In this document: one piece after another, positions 12,133 to 53,515 of the stretch | How positions within the stretch are numbered: position 1 is the stretch's first letter | How the letters are laid out: the number at the start of each line of letters is the position of its first letter | Assembly: GCF_000237925.1 (NCBI RefSeq) | Contig: NW_017386072.1 | Span: 124,001 to 188,000 of the forward strand | Source of the DNA: Schistosoma mansoni | Taxonomy: Eukaryota; Platyhelminthes; Trematoda; Strigeidida; Schistosomatidae | Direction: 5' to 3' | Length of the DNA stretch: 64,000 bases | The notes under the pieces: model-generated | The model's input: the letters and a program-made list of their open reading frames with translations, nothing else | What the model was told of the DNA's origin: nothing | The model's database searches: none | Translations under genes and position numbers: made by a program

Positions 12133-13092
12133 CAATATCCACTTAGGGCGAAACATAAAAGAGCTCGCGCAAAAACTCACGGAAAATATTTCGGGATCAG
12201 AATCTCCAAACCATGATCACTTTGACCATTAATAGCTCACTTGTTTTAACCTCCAGCTTTAGAAAAGACATTACGTGAAGCATATCTTCCCGCAGTCAAT
12301 AACTCTTTTCTGCCACTCAGACGGAGTTCCAAAAGACACAATTACTTTGCTAATCCTACTGAGTAAAGTTTTAAGCTTTGAATGATATACCAAGGGACGA
12401 ACATCCATGCAAGATTATTCCGAGTCTGATTATCGATAGGCCTGCCTGGAACACTACTTTAACCCCGAGTCTACAGCAGCCCTATGTTTGCGAACACGTT
12501 CAAGGTCCGACATCTTTCTCTTAGGACCGTCATTGACAGTACTCACAGAGTAAGATGCCTTATAATTACTAGCATCTCCACACCAGTCGTGGATTTTACC
12601 CACTATCATTACGCATAATCATTAGTCAACTCCTTACATTACCTCTCTCCTTACGATCTTCACTCACACGTAGTTTTTTACGTTTGTCCAAATATTTGTT
12701 TTTTTACGTGTTTAACCACTCATTAAATCTATTTATTTATTTACTTTTTTTTCGTTTACCCAATTCTGTTCTAACCCTGAAGTCGTCCATATAATAGTCA
12801 ACCAATCGAGTGTTCTATAATGTGATAGCTGCTGGTTTCAGTAATCACATTGCCCTTGAATAGACTATTCATTTAAAGTGGATACAAATCTTTCAATTAA
12901 CTATGAAAATTACTAAAACTGGTATAACGGATTGGCTAGACTACTCACATTGGACGATATCGAAGACCTGGAACCGTGCTCTGACATCAAGAAGCGAGCG
13001 TAGTCAATTCAATTCACTGGTGAAAATACTCCTCGAAGACATTGAATATTAGAGACGCGGAAATACATCTTATAGTGCTACTCAAGTCTAAG
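12133..13092. other. Region upstream of DNAJC8 including its 5' UTR
   Basis: No other gene seen. DNAJC8 transcription must start in or upstream of this stretch. AG dinucleotides just before the start codon (for example near 13050) could serve as trans-splice acceptors, but the sequence alone does not show this. Confidence 0.3.
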
Positions 13093-13245
13093 ATGTCTAC
13101 GAACCCTGGGCCTAATGAATTGTTTTCAACATTTTACCAAGAAGTTAAGGCTATTGAGAAGCGGGATTCAGTTTTAACTCCGAAGCAACAAATAGATCGA
13201 CTTAACCGGCCCGGATCAACTTATTTTAATTTGAATCCATATGAT
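13093..13245 (+). CDS. DNAJC8: DNAJC8 exon 1
   Basis: 51 codons from MSTNPGP to NLNPYD. Donor GTATGC. The frame is open upstream as far as 13042, but no ATG precedes 13093. Confidence 0.95.
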
Positions 13246-16200
13246 GTATGCTTGGTGTAACATTGTTCAAGCAACCTAGGTTTTACAAGTGGATCCTGAT
13301 GCATCAATGGCTGATATAAAAAAGAAATACAGACAGGTTTCATCCTTAGATTTTTTGTATTCCAATCTAGCTGTCCCTGCTTGTCCATCCGGATAAAAAC
13401 CCAGATGATATTGAAAGATCTCAGAAAGCCTTCGAAGGTATTGCTTGTTTTATTAAGTATAATGATTAAATAGCTGTAAACAAGGCTTACAAAACTCTGG
13501 ATGACCCCGAGACTTCCCGCAAGTGTAAAGAAGTAGTAGAGGAAGCGAAAGATCTTGTTGAACAGATGGTATTAGCAACCATACTACTGTCTATCATTTT
13601 TAGATGATTGAAAAACGAAAACGTATTAAAAAGACGACTGGATCTATTACGATTGAAGAAGATGACCCTGAAAAAGTAACTTTTCTATTATTTCTAATCG
13701 TTACAGCGGCGTCATGCCATATATGTACAAACATGCAAACTGTTCGCTGATCTTGAGAGATTAAGGGTGGAAGAAGAGCAAAAACAGTCTTCAGAAAGGT
13801 TTGTTTTTGTTGGCACTTCGTTTCTTTTAACCCAGCTTGTGCAAAAACGTTATTGCTCGTATGTCTATGTTGTTATCGATAATTCTACTCTGCTATCTCA
13901 TATGGCTTAAATGATTTATACTTACTAAGCTTTAAAAAATCCAACGATTTAATATGCCAGAGGCTTCTGAACGACATCTAGAAGTCCCTCCAGAGTTAGA
14001 TTTATCCTAATCATATGCGTTTATTTCTCCAAGTTTCTGAACAAGAAATATCATGATCTGTCATCTTGTGTAGCTTCGGAAAGATTTCTCAGGACTAACA
14101 CTAGTGTCTATTGGTTTAATACTACATTTTTGTGTAAACTTTATCTGATTTCACACATCCGAACAAATTTTGCGTGCGCTATTTGCGAAACTGCTGACGC
14201 TCTTTAGTTTTGACTCATCTATTTGTTTGTTTTTTAAAAGCGACTAGCCTTGACATATATCTATTCATCACGCACACACTATATTTATATCCACTCATCT
14301 TTAATTTCTTCCGTCAATTCTGATATTTGTCATCAGAAAACGCAAAGCTGAAGAGGAGGAAGAAGGGAGAAAACTCATGGCGTATGACAAAGAGTGGAAA
14401 AAGAATTATGAAGTTAGTGTATATTCGTTTATTGTTTTTGCATATATTTCCATAATGGTTCCTATAAAGCTCCTCAAAAATATCGACTTTTCATCATATC
14501 TTTAAAATTATCGTTGTAATGACATTAACAAATTAAGACAGGAGTTCGTTAAACCTGATAATTCTGTTTAGTTTCGCATATCAGTCAGTCAGTTACAACG
14601 TAGAACTTCGTACGTACGTACATCAGTTCGAGTTGCCATACCACATTAGCACAGAGATGAAGTTGTCGATTCAAATCCCATATTGGTAGAAGTAGAAGAG
14701 TATAAGTATTATGTGAAAGATATGGGTTTGAAGATGTTATTGAAGGAGTATAATACGGTGAAATAAATTTGGAAAGAGAAAAGGGATAGGGACATGAGGA
14801 ATTCAGAAGATTAGGATTTGGCAGAACACAAAGAGTGGATGCACCTTCGCCATTGCAAACCATTTTTAGTCATGTCATTCAAGGTCTCTAACCATCGGTT
14901 GTTTTAATCTCACGAATCCCAACCAGGTAGTCTACACCTACTAACATGGCTCAGTCCACTTGTCAGTAACTTCATGGATTTGTGCCACGTTTTGGTCTGG
15001 CCGCCCCTAGCTTTCTTCCAACCTACTCCTACACCATAAAACACTGCACGTCGGTACAGTCGGTGTTTGGGCATACGTAACACGTGTCCCAACCATCTCA
15101 ACTGATCAAGTTTCACTACTTCATCAATCGATTTGCCATCCTTACCTAGTACCCGTTTCCTAACGACTGCATTACTTACCCGGTGGTCCCAGGATATACG
15201 AGCAATGCGTCGAAGACACCTATGATCGAACACTAGTAGCCTACGAATATCCTCTACTCTTATCGGCCATGTTTCACTTCCATAAAGTAGGACGGAACGG
15301 ACTGCTGCACAGTAAACCCGTCCTTTTGTTGCTAGACGGATATCTCGCCTACGCCATAAATGACGCAAGTTGGCGAAAGCTAGACGAGCCTTCTGTATCC
15401 GTGCTGAGATTTCGCATATAATTTGTTGATGATGGAAAAATGACTGCATATATTAACTAACTGCTTTGATTTTTATCAGGACTGTTAGTAAATTTACTTA
15501 AATCGAATACACCCCCAACTTCAAGAAATGCTTTTGTTCTAATAGTAGACATGCGATAAGAAGCAAATTACGGGATAATTTAAAGGTATGTCAGTCCGAT
15601 TCCCTACGTTCCAAATCAGCATAACGAAAAGATGACATAACAAGATGAGTGACGTAAAATAATGATGCCAACAATGATAGGAAGCCGAATAAAAGAAAAT
15701 AGTCCTGCTCAAACAAGATGGAAATCATAAACCAATACACTGTTCACGATTTCTTAGGAGTGAAGAATGAATACATGCATATCAGTGGGATTAATTTCGA
15801 GCTACGTCGCATTACGGTTATCTTGCAGATTACAATCAGAAAATTATCATATCACTATACGGTTCAGACCAGTTTAGGTTAGGCATAGGATATTTGATGG
15901 GGGAATGCTAGTTGGTACAGATTGTATGTTGGGAGAAAATCACAGTGAGTCAAACCAAAACTTGGTACCTGTCCATGAAGTCATTGACTGTTGGTCTGAG
16001 TCATACTGGCAGATCCAGGTTGGGGTCCACGTGATAACCATGGTCAGTGGTTTGAGACCCATCCACTCTTTATTTTTCTTTTGAGATTGAATTTCAATAT
16101 CCGTCCATACTTACCGTTCTGCTGCTTTTTGAAACCATTTCAATGTTTAATCTTTCTTTTTGTCATTATTTTATTTTATTTAAACATATAAATATTGGTA

Positions 16201-17614
16201 CAAGGGGGCACCAAATATAGATGCGCCACACAAAACAATGAGAGTAGGAAGAGAAAAGGGGTAGGATGCATATGTAAAAAAATAAGAGTAAGATGGGGGA
16301 AACTGGAATTTACAACCAGATCTCTTTCAGTTAAGGAAGTTATGACCACTCTTTATGAAGAAAGTAAAAGAAGGTTACAGCAGGATCGCTACTGGCTTCT
16401 ATTCGGACCTATATCTGATAACGTTTCTAGCCATTGTGTTGCACCATCTCTTGGACCCCAGCCAGGGAGTCGTGAAGGACAAACAAAAGCCATCCCTTTG
16501 CAGCTTTCTTTCATACCACGACACCATGTCATTGCTACTACATTATTATTAATTTGTCGTGCTAATAGTGTTCGGGAACTTGGGTTAACACAATTTGTGC
16601 CTGGGTCTAAGTTAATGATGTTTGTCTGCCTGTCTGTTAGAACCTTGGCGAAAGTCACCGACCCATTCACATTATTTTAACCAGTACTGCATATCTAACA
16701 TCACTATGTTCTATCTAGTCCAATCATTGTTTCAAAGATACGTTTGATCGAACATATGTGACCTGGACATATGCTATTCTTAATTGATTATCTGATTAAA
16801 TGATGACAAAAAATGCTTGATACTGTAAAACTTTCACATATACTCTACATAAAACAAATATGCAAGTGCGAGGAAACATAAAAAACAGAAAATCATAGAA
16901 AGCTAATAGAGGTAATGAGCAATAAAATAAGAAATCATGCAAGATTGATTTCATTTAGCTACAAAATTAGTTGTATGGTTTATGAGAGACCCAATCAAAC
17001 CAATAACATGATCATCACTTGCTTCTTTTCTGAGTCATACCCGTTGACATCTCAAGCACTCAACCTTTAACCAATAGACCCTATGTACAAACCATGTTTC
17101 ACCGATTAGGGGAGCTGGGTTTCACAACGAGCCCTCATACAGTCTCAAAATCGAGTACATAAATCCCTACCAAGCCGATAAATTTCACCATTTCATCTCA
17201 ATTCACTAAGTTTCACCTTGCTAATAATTTTGACATGTTGGATGTAAATCCTGTTAATCTGAATGCACAAACCTTAATCTGTTTTAACTATCAGTGACGA
17301 GATGATTGAAAAATAATAAACATTTTATGTCAAATATAGGTTTAAGTTTTTACTACTAAGAGTCATGATATCACAACAAGTTAAGTATACATACCACTTG
17401 TTTGCTTCTATGATTTCGCACATCAACTAAGAGTAAATATTTTACGGTTTATTACGTTTTTTCTTTTCAAACAAATCTTTTCTTATTTTTAAAGGAAAGT
17501 CGTGTTAATCGTGTTGCAAGTTGGCGAGATTTCAAGGCGAAAAAGTCCAAAACATCAAAAGGTATCGGCGGTTTAAAACCACCGAAAACAAAAATGGAAC
17601 AAAGACCCGGTTAA
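13093..17614 (+). CDS. DNAJC8: DnaJ homolog subfamily C member 8, complete gene with eight exons
   Basis: Exons 13093-13245, 13280-13336, 13371-13437, 13474-13568, 13604-13675, 13707-13798, 14337-14412 and 17495-17614 splice to 732 bases (243 aa). The start is the first in-frame ATG (MSTNPGPNELFSTFYQEVKA); the double stop is TAATAA. The family signature FYQEVKAIEKRDSVLT and PGSTYFNLNPYDVLQVDPDA precedes the J domain (residues about 45-115), whose HPD motif (LLVHPDKNPDD, residues 76-78) is intact. C-terminal blocks (IEEDDPEK, VQTCKLFADLE, WKKNYEESRVNRVASWRDF, LKPPKTKMEQR) match vertebrate DNAJC8 end to end. The human protein is nuclear and spliceosome-associated and stimulates Hsp70 ATPase through its J domain; the same role is inferred here. 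The first five introns are only 31-36 bp, the last two 538 and 3082 bp. The last intron holds LINE remnants. The gene converges on the BAH-domain gene. Confidence 0.96.
13280..13336 (+). CDS. DNAJC8: DNAJC8 exon 2
   Basis: 19 codons (VLQVDPDASMADIKKKYRQ), J-domain helices I-II, between introns of 34 and 34 bp. Confidence 0.95.
13371..13437 (+). CDS. DNAJC8: DNAJC8 exon 3, HPD motif
   Basis: 22 codons plus one base. It carries the J-domain HPD tripeptide in LSLLVHPDKNPDD and then SQKAFE. Confidence 0.95.
13474..13568 (+). CDS. DNAJC8: DNAJC8 exon 4
   Basis: Two bases plus 31 codons (VNKAYKTLDDPETS...LVEQM), the last J-domain helix. The upstream intron is 36 bp. Confidence 0.94.
13604..13675 (+). 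CDS. DNAJC8: DNAJC8 exon 5
   Basis: 24 codons, MIEKRKRIKKTTGSITIEED then DPEK, matching the conserved EEDDPE block of the family. Confidence 0.94.
13707..13798 (+). CDS. DNAJC8: DNAJC8 exon 6
   Basis: 30 codons plus two bases, RRHAIYVQTCKLFADLERLR onward. It follows a 31 bp intron, the shortest in the gene. Confidence 0.94.
14337..14412 (+). CDS. DNAJC8: DNAJC8 exon 7
   Basis: One base plus 25 codons, a charged helix ending EWKKNYE. Donor GTTAGT. Confidence 0.93.
14585..15450 (-). mobile_element. RTE-clade LINE remnant (SR2-like), C-terminal ORF and 3' tail
   Basis: On the minus strand a 179-codon frame carries the RTE C-terminal block: ARIQKARLAFANLRHLWRRR, then VLLYGSETWPIRVEDIRRL, FDHRCLRRIARISWD, LRWLGHVLRMPKHRLYRR and RCRLPGWDS. 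The 3' UTR ends with GTATGGCAACTCGAACTGAT and a TGAC-repeat tail at 14585-14596. The element sits in the last DNAJC8 intron, antisense to the gene. The RT domain itself is missing. Confidence 0.88.
15935..16080 (+). mobile_element. RTE LINE remnant, C-terminal fragment
   Basis: A decayed plus-strand copy of the RTE ORF end. The nucleotides encoding TW..SMKSLTVGLSHTGRSR and the final conserved ..QWFET.. block can be followed with frame breaks. It is in the last DNAJC8 intron. Confidence 0.6.
16168..16532 (-). mobile_element. RTE LINE remnant whose 3' UTR carries the family R tail
   Basis: Minus strand: MTWCRGMKESCKGMAF, then SRLPGWGPRDGATQWLETLS and NRSQ-stop (16391-16389), the C terminus of an RTE-type ORF. 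The UTR continues to GTGTGGCGCATCTATATTTG and GTACCAATATTTATATG followed by TAAATAAAATAAA at 16168. That terminal ~65 bp is the same tail that ends every family R retroposon in the window. It lies within the last DNAJC8 intron. Confidence 0.8.
17495..17614 (+). CDS. DNAJC8: DNAJC8 exon 8, terminal
   Basis: 39 codons plus stop, ESRVNRVASWRDFKAKKSKT to KMEQRPG, followed by TAATAA. The frame joins exon 7 exactly and matches the family's conserved C terminus. Confidence 0.95.
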   Translation, partial: ESRVNRVASWRDFKAKKSKTSKGIGGLKPPKTKMEQRPG

Positions 17615-18324
17615 TAAGACGAGATTTTCAATACGTATATTTCTATCCGCTTTGTAGAAAACAAAACAACTTTGTAAAAAAGAAGTATTCTCCTTGCAAC
17701 TCATATTATTGTCCTATTAGTTATGTACCATCATTTTGATAACTTCATACCCTCTGTGTATATGTATCATTTCAAATAAAAACAAAACACTTTCGTAAAT
17801 CCAAACAGTTTGTTTTTGCACATGATAAAATATGCTAAAATCATAAGATAATTACTATATATATATATATAGTTGTAGAAGGCATTCACAAAACAAATTC
17901 ATATTTAATAATGATCATGGTAATAAAAAAAATAATATCGCTTTAATCGTACGCCATATCAAACATCATCGGATTATATGAGTAAGTAGAATTTGCTTGT
18001 AGTTGTCAAGTGGAGTGGGGGAAGTTGGTATACACGATAATGTAAAATAAAAATACGCACGGAATTGGGAAAATGTTTAATGGTTATTATGAGATTAATT
18101 CACTTCACAAAAAAGGTGATGAACACACCGGTGTAAAAGTTGACTGAACTACTTAATAAATGACATACAAAAGAACAGTGGAACAAATCAAGTGCCGATA
18201 TCATAGAATTGCAGAAAGGACAAAAACATAAGGAATGAAAAAAATGCGATACAATCTGATTGTTTTAATGCTTGTTTAGAGATATTGTATGTGTGAGAGA
18301 GAGAGAGAAAGGAAGGAATTTTTG
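17615..18324. other. Convergent intergenic region between DNAJC8 and the BAH-domain gene
   Basis: It holds the two 3' UTRs and a short (TA)n run at about 17860-17871. No third gene is visible. The facing transcripts may overlap, since only about 700 bp separates the stop codons. Confidence 0.6.
17775..17780 (+). terminator. Likely DNAJC8 polyadenylation signal
   Basis: AATAAA lies 160 bases after the DNAJC8 stop codon, the first canonical hexamer downstream. Confidence 0.5.
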
Positions 18325-48798
<30,474 letters not shown>

Positions 48799-49527
48799 CT
48801 ATAAATAAATAAGCATAAAAATTGGAAATGAATGGGAATTGAAAAGAAGTACTGTATGTTAATAATAATAATCGCTTTTTTTCAACATCAGTTTTGGGGT
48901 TACAGTAAAGGGATTCTTCCATTTAATATCCATCTCACTTGTAAATACATAATTAATTTGTGACAATGTTCGAATAAAGTAATGACCAAGTGAAAACTGT
49001 TGTCGACTTTCGTTGACATGTATAAACTGTCTTCGTATGTTTTTCAGGTAATCGATGTCTATCGGTTTTATATATATGAGTTATACTACTGACCGTCATC
49101 ATACAACAATGAATGGGATAATTTACATTCTATTTCCCTGTATATCGTGGTAGTTGCAATAAAACTTTCCTGTATTTCTTCTTAGGCATTCATAACTTTC
49201 ATCTATCTGATTATAGGTTAGAGGAGAGCTAGTTAGTGTTAAAATAAAACGTAATATTTAACCAAGAAGTTACTAATAACTGTTGTGCCACTTGAAAATC
49301 TGCTAACTACCTAGTTGGAGTTTGAATGGTAATTGTAATCAATGATTGTAGAATTATTTAGATGGAGCGACTGAAAATAGGTTGAACTTATATAACTTTA
49401 TTCATATTTTATATTCTTATAAAATTTATATTTCATTATTATATCATTTTTTTGTGTTAGACTTTCTTTTCAAATCATATTTTCTGTTTAAGATCGTTGT
49501 TCACATTTACGATAATATCAGATTGTT

Positions 49528-49885
49528 AGCCCTCAAATGTCCTGGTACGGGCGAGAGTGGGAAGAGTTCGCTCTCCCTCTTGGAATACTCTCACATGGCC
49601 ACGCGTGTATAGCCTTTGCCAGAGAAGTCCTACTCACTACCTACCTTCTCGTGGCATTACTGTTGTTTACCAAATTGAGAGGATGAAAAGCGATGCTCCA
49701 CTGTCTTGTGGATTAGATCTTCAGGTCCAATTCTCCGAGTGTGGCCCCCTAATAAAACCACCTGCTTCGGTTTGGGCACCTGGGCAGTATCACAGCTCTC
49801 ATCACACAAATCGAATGAGATTTGTGTAGTGCATATATATCTGGTGCCCCTTTGTACCAATATTTGTGTTTAAATAAATAAATAA
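49528..49885 (+). mobile_element. Family R retroposon with internal deletion
   Basis: CCTCAAATGTCCTGGTACGG ... then a jump at GGATGAAAAGCG directly to ATGCTCCACTGTCTTGTGG, losing the middle ~160 bp. Tail TTTGTGTTTAAATAAATAAA. Confidence 0.8.
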
Positions 49886-50279
49886 GTATCACAAGTTCGA
49901 TAATGGTTTTGTAAAGTAATCGATTAAATGAACAAATACATTAATCAATATATATATATACTACTCAATTTTCCTTTTTACTTATCAACTAATTCTTTCA
50001 TATGAATTATTATTTCATTTATTTTATGTTAAAAATAGTAGTTTTTTTTGTTTTTGTTTTTCTTCTTTTCTTTTTTTTCTTTTTTTAAAAAAACCTTTCA
50101 AACAAATTAAAAATTTTAATTCACGTTTCAATGTTTTTGTTGTTGTTGTTTTTTTTTAAAAATATTGTTTTATTCTCCATATTATTTTACATGAAAGAGT
50201 GATAGTGATTATTATGTTGCTTTTATATCTTATTTGTAATGAACTATATTTAAAAATGTAAGAATTATACAATAAGAAG

Positions 50280-50420
50280 TCCGCGCAAGGGATTATGGAT
50301 ATGCTCTGTTAACAAGTCTTTGATTAGGACGAAATGGCTGTCCATTGTTTCCAGGTTTTCAGTGGCGGTTTGATATTGATCGACTCATGGTCTCAATCAA
50401 AACGTAACTGATATCATTTA
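50280..50420 (+). mobile_element. SINE B, decayed fragment
   Basis: CGCGCAAGGGATTATGGATA, then GGCTGTCCATTGTTTCCAGG and GACTCATGGTCTCAATC. Confidence 0.5.
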
Positions 50421-50452
50421 GAGGATTACTGAAAGTTACAGTGTACTGGATT

Positions 50453-50862
50453 TTACTTAGTATTGTTTGTTTGGATCTTCCCATTGATGTTTTTAGGACT
50501 GCAACTGATCAGTCTCTAATTGGCATATGTGCATACTGTGCGTATTGCCTCGATATAGCCTAAATTCACAAGCATGGTAAGCAAAGATGGATAGTGTCTA
50601 ACAATGGAATCCAGTTTGATGCACGTTTCGCCGTATTTGGGACTCGTCAGTTGGATGTACCTGCATCTCAGAGTTGATGTTCACTCTGAGACTCAGTGGC
50701 CGAGTGGATTGCGCGATGGCGTTTGAAGCGAAAGGTACTAGGTTCGAGTCCCAGAGTGAACATCAACAAGTCTGAGATGCAGGTACATCCAGATGACGAG
50801 TCCCAAATAGGACGAAACGCCTGTCAAACCGGATTCCACTGCTAGCCACTATCCATCTTTAC
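50453..50862 (-). mobile_element. SINE A, palindromic copy flanked by a perfect 17 bp target-site duplication
   Basis: TTACAGTGTACTGGATT lies at 50436-50452 and again at 50863-50879. Between them, read on the minus strand: inverted partial body (GTAAAGATGGATAGTGGCTA ... GATGTTCACTCTGG), tRNA-like head antisense, then the sense body and complete 3' end (AACAATACTAAGTAA). The arms on both sides of the head are the same ~130 bp, so the RNA would fold into a long hairpin with the head as its loop. Confidence 0.9.
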
Positions 50863-51212
50863 TTACAGTGTACTGGATTGTTTTTATTTCAGTTTGAAGT
50901 TCCTGAATAGTGTACAGTCATAAATAAGCCTTCGATTAAATAAAGGAGCTGTAAATTTTGGAATAGCCGTGACATCATTCTTTTGCGGATTTAAATCCTA
51001 CGATTCTTTTGTTTTAACTTCATTCAGTTTGCGATATATATATATGCTGAGAATAATCAAATGAATCCACTTTTTTTTCTATACGAAATTGAGATAGATG
51101 AGTTTGTTAAAGTAAAGGATAAGATTATTAATTGAAATCTTCTCACGTGTGTTTTATTAAATTTTCTGCCCATAACCTTTGTATAACAGTAATTACTTAG
51201 AAATGACGTAGT

Positions 51213-51612
51213 ATGAAATCAGTCAGTGAGCCACAATGTAGGACCAGGCACATATATGCATCCGTCCAAGTTGCCATACCTCATTACAAGATGAACACCG
51301 AATTCATAGAAGCAGTTACTTCAATGGTAGTAATATATAAAAGAAAGATTGTATATGAGGATATAATACAGGAAGAAAGAATTAGTTCGTACAAAGAAAA
51401 GTATGAAGTAATTTTAGCCTCACAATTTAAGGGAAGACAAAGCGTGTATACACCTACACCATTTTGATCAATTCTGAGCCATGCCATCAACAGTCTCCAA
51501 CCATTGGTTACGATTGTCGCGCCAACCCCAACCAATTAGTCTGGATCTACTAACATGGCTCCAATTAGATGTTATTGACTTGAAGACTGATGCCACGTTT
51601 TGGTTGTACTAT
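51213..51612 (-). mobile_element. RTE LINE remnant, 3' end
   Basis: The minus strand has the decayed ORF end (CAACCAAAACGTGGCATCAG, then GTTGGGGTTGGCGCGACAAT), the UTR GGTATGGCAACTTGGACGGA and a short TGAC tail at 51215. Confidence 0.65.
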
Positions 51613-51700
51613 GTAATGACATATTTTTATAAAATAGTTTGTCTACACTAGTGTACACATGGGACAACTTCATTTGTGATATTACGGATGTATAGACGAT

Positions 51701-52196
51701 ATTTATTTATTTATTTCAACACATAAACATTGGTACAAAGGGGCACCAGATATATATGCGCCACACAAATCTCATTTGATTTGTGTGATGAGGGCTGTGA
51801 TACTGCCCTGGTTTTCTTAGGGGGCCACACCCGAAGCCTTTGACCATAAGATCTGATCCACAAGGCAGTGGAGCATCGTGAGGCGATGCAGTTCCATGGT
51901 AGCCGGTGACCAACAATTGATTCATACGCCATTTGTTCCCTCAGGATACTGGAGCCCATATGCACCATTGGTTTGTAATCAGGATTTTCCAACTCCTCTA
52001 GATGAACTTTCCGTTTCCACCAACACAGTTAAAGCGCTAGACATTCGCTTTTCGTCCTCTGAATTTCGTAAACAACAGTAATGCCACGGGAAGGTAGTGA
52101 GTCGGACTTCTCTGACAGAGACTATATACTCGTCGACATGTGAGAGCATTTGGAGAGGGAGAGCGGACTCTCCTCACTCTCGGCCGTACCAGGGAA
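51701..52196 (-). mobile_element. Family R retroposon, small internal deletion
   Basis: Tail at 51701, 5' end CCCTGGTACGGCCGAGAGTG near 52196. A 20-30 bp gap in the CTGGGCA...AAACCAG region. Confidence 0.85.
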
Positions 52197-52796
52197 CTTG
52201 TTACTAATTGAGGAGTAGCCGTAGACTATCACCAAAAGCAAATTAATTCTGTTTAATATTTTTCAGTCAAACAATAGGAAGACGTAATCGACTAAAATTT
52301 TACATAATTTATTACTTACCAAACAAAATGTATTTGTAGGCGTGATGATGATAAATATAATTAAGAAATTAAACAAACAGCGATATCACTCAGAGACAAT
52401 GTTAAATATTAGATCAATGATCAATCTATTAAAATGCCGACTTGTCTCTATTACCACACAAGTACCCAGTAAACATAAATTATGTTGCAAAGTATTTAAA
52501 ACTTTTAATATACATTAATCATCATCATCATCACCATCATCGTCGTCGTCACATGGAGACAATCGATTTATTTACAAATATTCTTATTATTTCAGTCATT
52601 ATTGCTTCGAATAAACAAACGTGAATAAACCACACAAAATTTAGAAATGATTGTTTGTTTGTTTTTCTTTAAGAAAAAACTAATTTATCGTGGGAAAAAT
52701 TTGCATTTCTTTTTTTTTCAATTTTAGTCCATATTAAAGTTGAGATACTATTTTTAGAAAGATAATTAATTAATTAAGAGAAACGTTTTGATGGAG

Positions 52797-52972
52797 TTTT
52801 GTTCTCTGAGCTGGATGGTTTGGTCGTGAAGTTTTCATGGTCCTTCTGAACGACATCATCAGCACAAACTTCGTGTAGAAATGAAGTGAAATTCAAACAG
52901 TTCACTTCTACCCGAATTTTGTGCTGATGATGTCATTCAGAAGGACGATGAAAGCTTCACGACCAAATCATG
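52797..52972. mobile_element. Foldback element, near-perfect hairpin
   Basis: GGTTTGGTCGTGAAG (52818 onward) through the CATCATCAGCACAAA block is mirrored by TTTGTGCTGATGATG through CTTCACGACCAAATC at the other end. Each arm is about 75 bp with few mismatches. Same family as 3316-3653. Flanked directly by an RTE tail. Confidence 0.7.
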
Positions 52973-53036
52973 AGGTATGGCAACTTGGACCGATGCATAT
53001 ATGGGCCAGGTCCTACGTTGTAGCTGACTGACTGAC
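52973..53036 (+). mobile_element. RTE LINE 3' tail with TGAC repeats
   Basis: GAGGTATGGCAACTTGGACC to CCTACGTTGTAGCTGACTGA, ending GACTGAC. It abuts the foldback at 52972. Confidence 0.7.
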
Positions 53037-53274
53037 AAGTTCCATAGCTGTACTAAGTAACTTATCACGTTAAGGTCGTACACTAGATCGAGACAAATAT
53101 ATCTTTCTGCATATTATTCATAAACAAGTGAAGAGACAAATCAAGGTGATAAAAATCAAGATTTAAATGAAGATAATAAATGAATACAACTGGGTCAGTA
53201 CTACAGAAATCGAGTCATATCACCTAAGGTCACCAATCATATGTTACACAGTTATCGCATAAAAATAGAGATAT

Positions 53275-53515
53275 GCACTCAATGATCAGTAGTTTCATGG
53301 TTCAACCCCACATTTTAGTTTAGTCGCTCCTAGCCTTGTTCCAGTGTACGCCTATGCTAATCAACATAGTATAGGTAGGTGTTGGCTGTGTACACTAAAA
53401 GTATGTCCAAGCCGTTTAAGTGAGTTCCAGGTTACTCCTTCATCAACCTATATTCTATCTCTTTATGAGACTGCACGTCTGATATCGGCATTACTCACTT
53501 GAGGGCTCCCACTAC
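53275..53515 (-). mobile_element. RTE LINE remnant, decayed ORF end
   Basis: Minus strand: GAGTAACCTGGAACTCACTT for the LRWLGHVLRM region, TACACTGGAACAAGGCTAGG for the WKKARG region. Frames are broken. Confidence 0.55.

Noticed and set aside
16195-16680. 161-codon plus-strand ORF as a gene
   Set aside because: It is the antisense shadow of an RTE LINE end (RLPGWGPRD...) and the family R tail.
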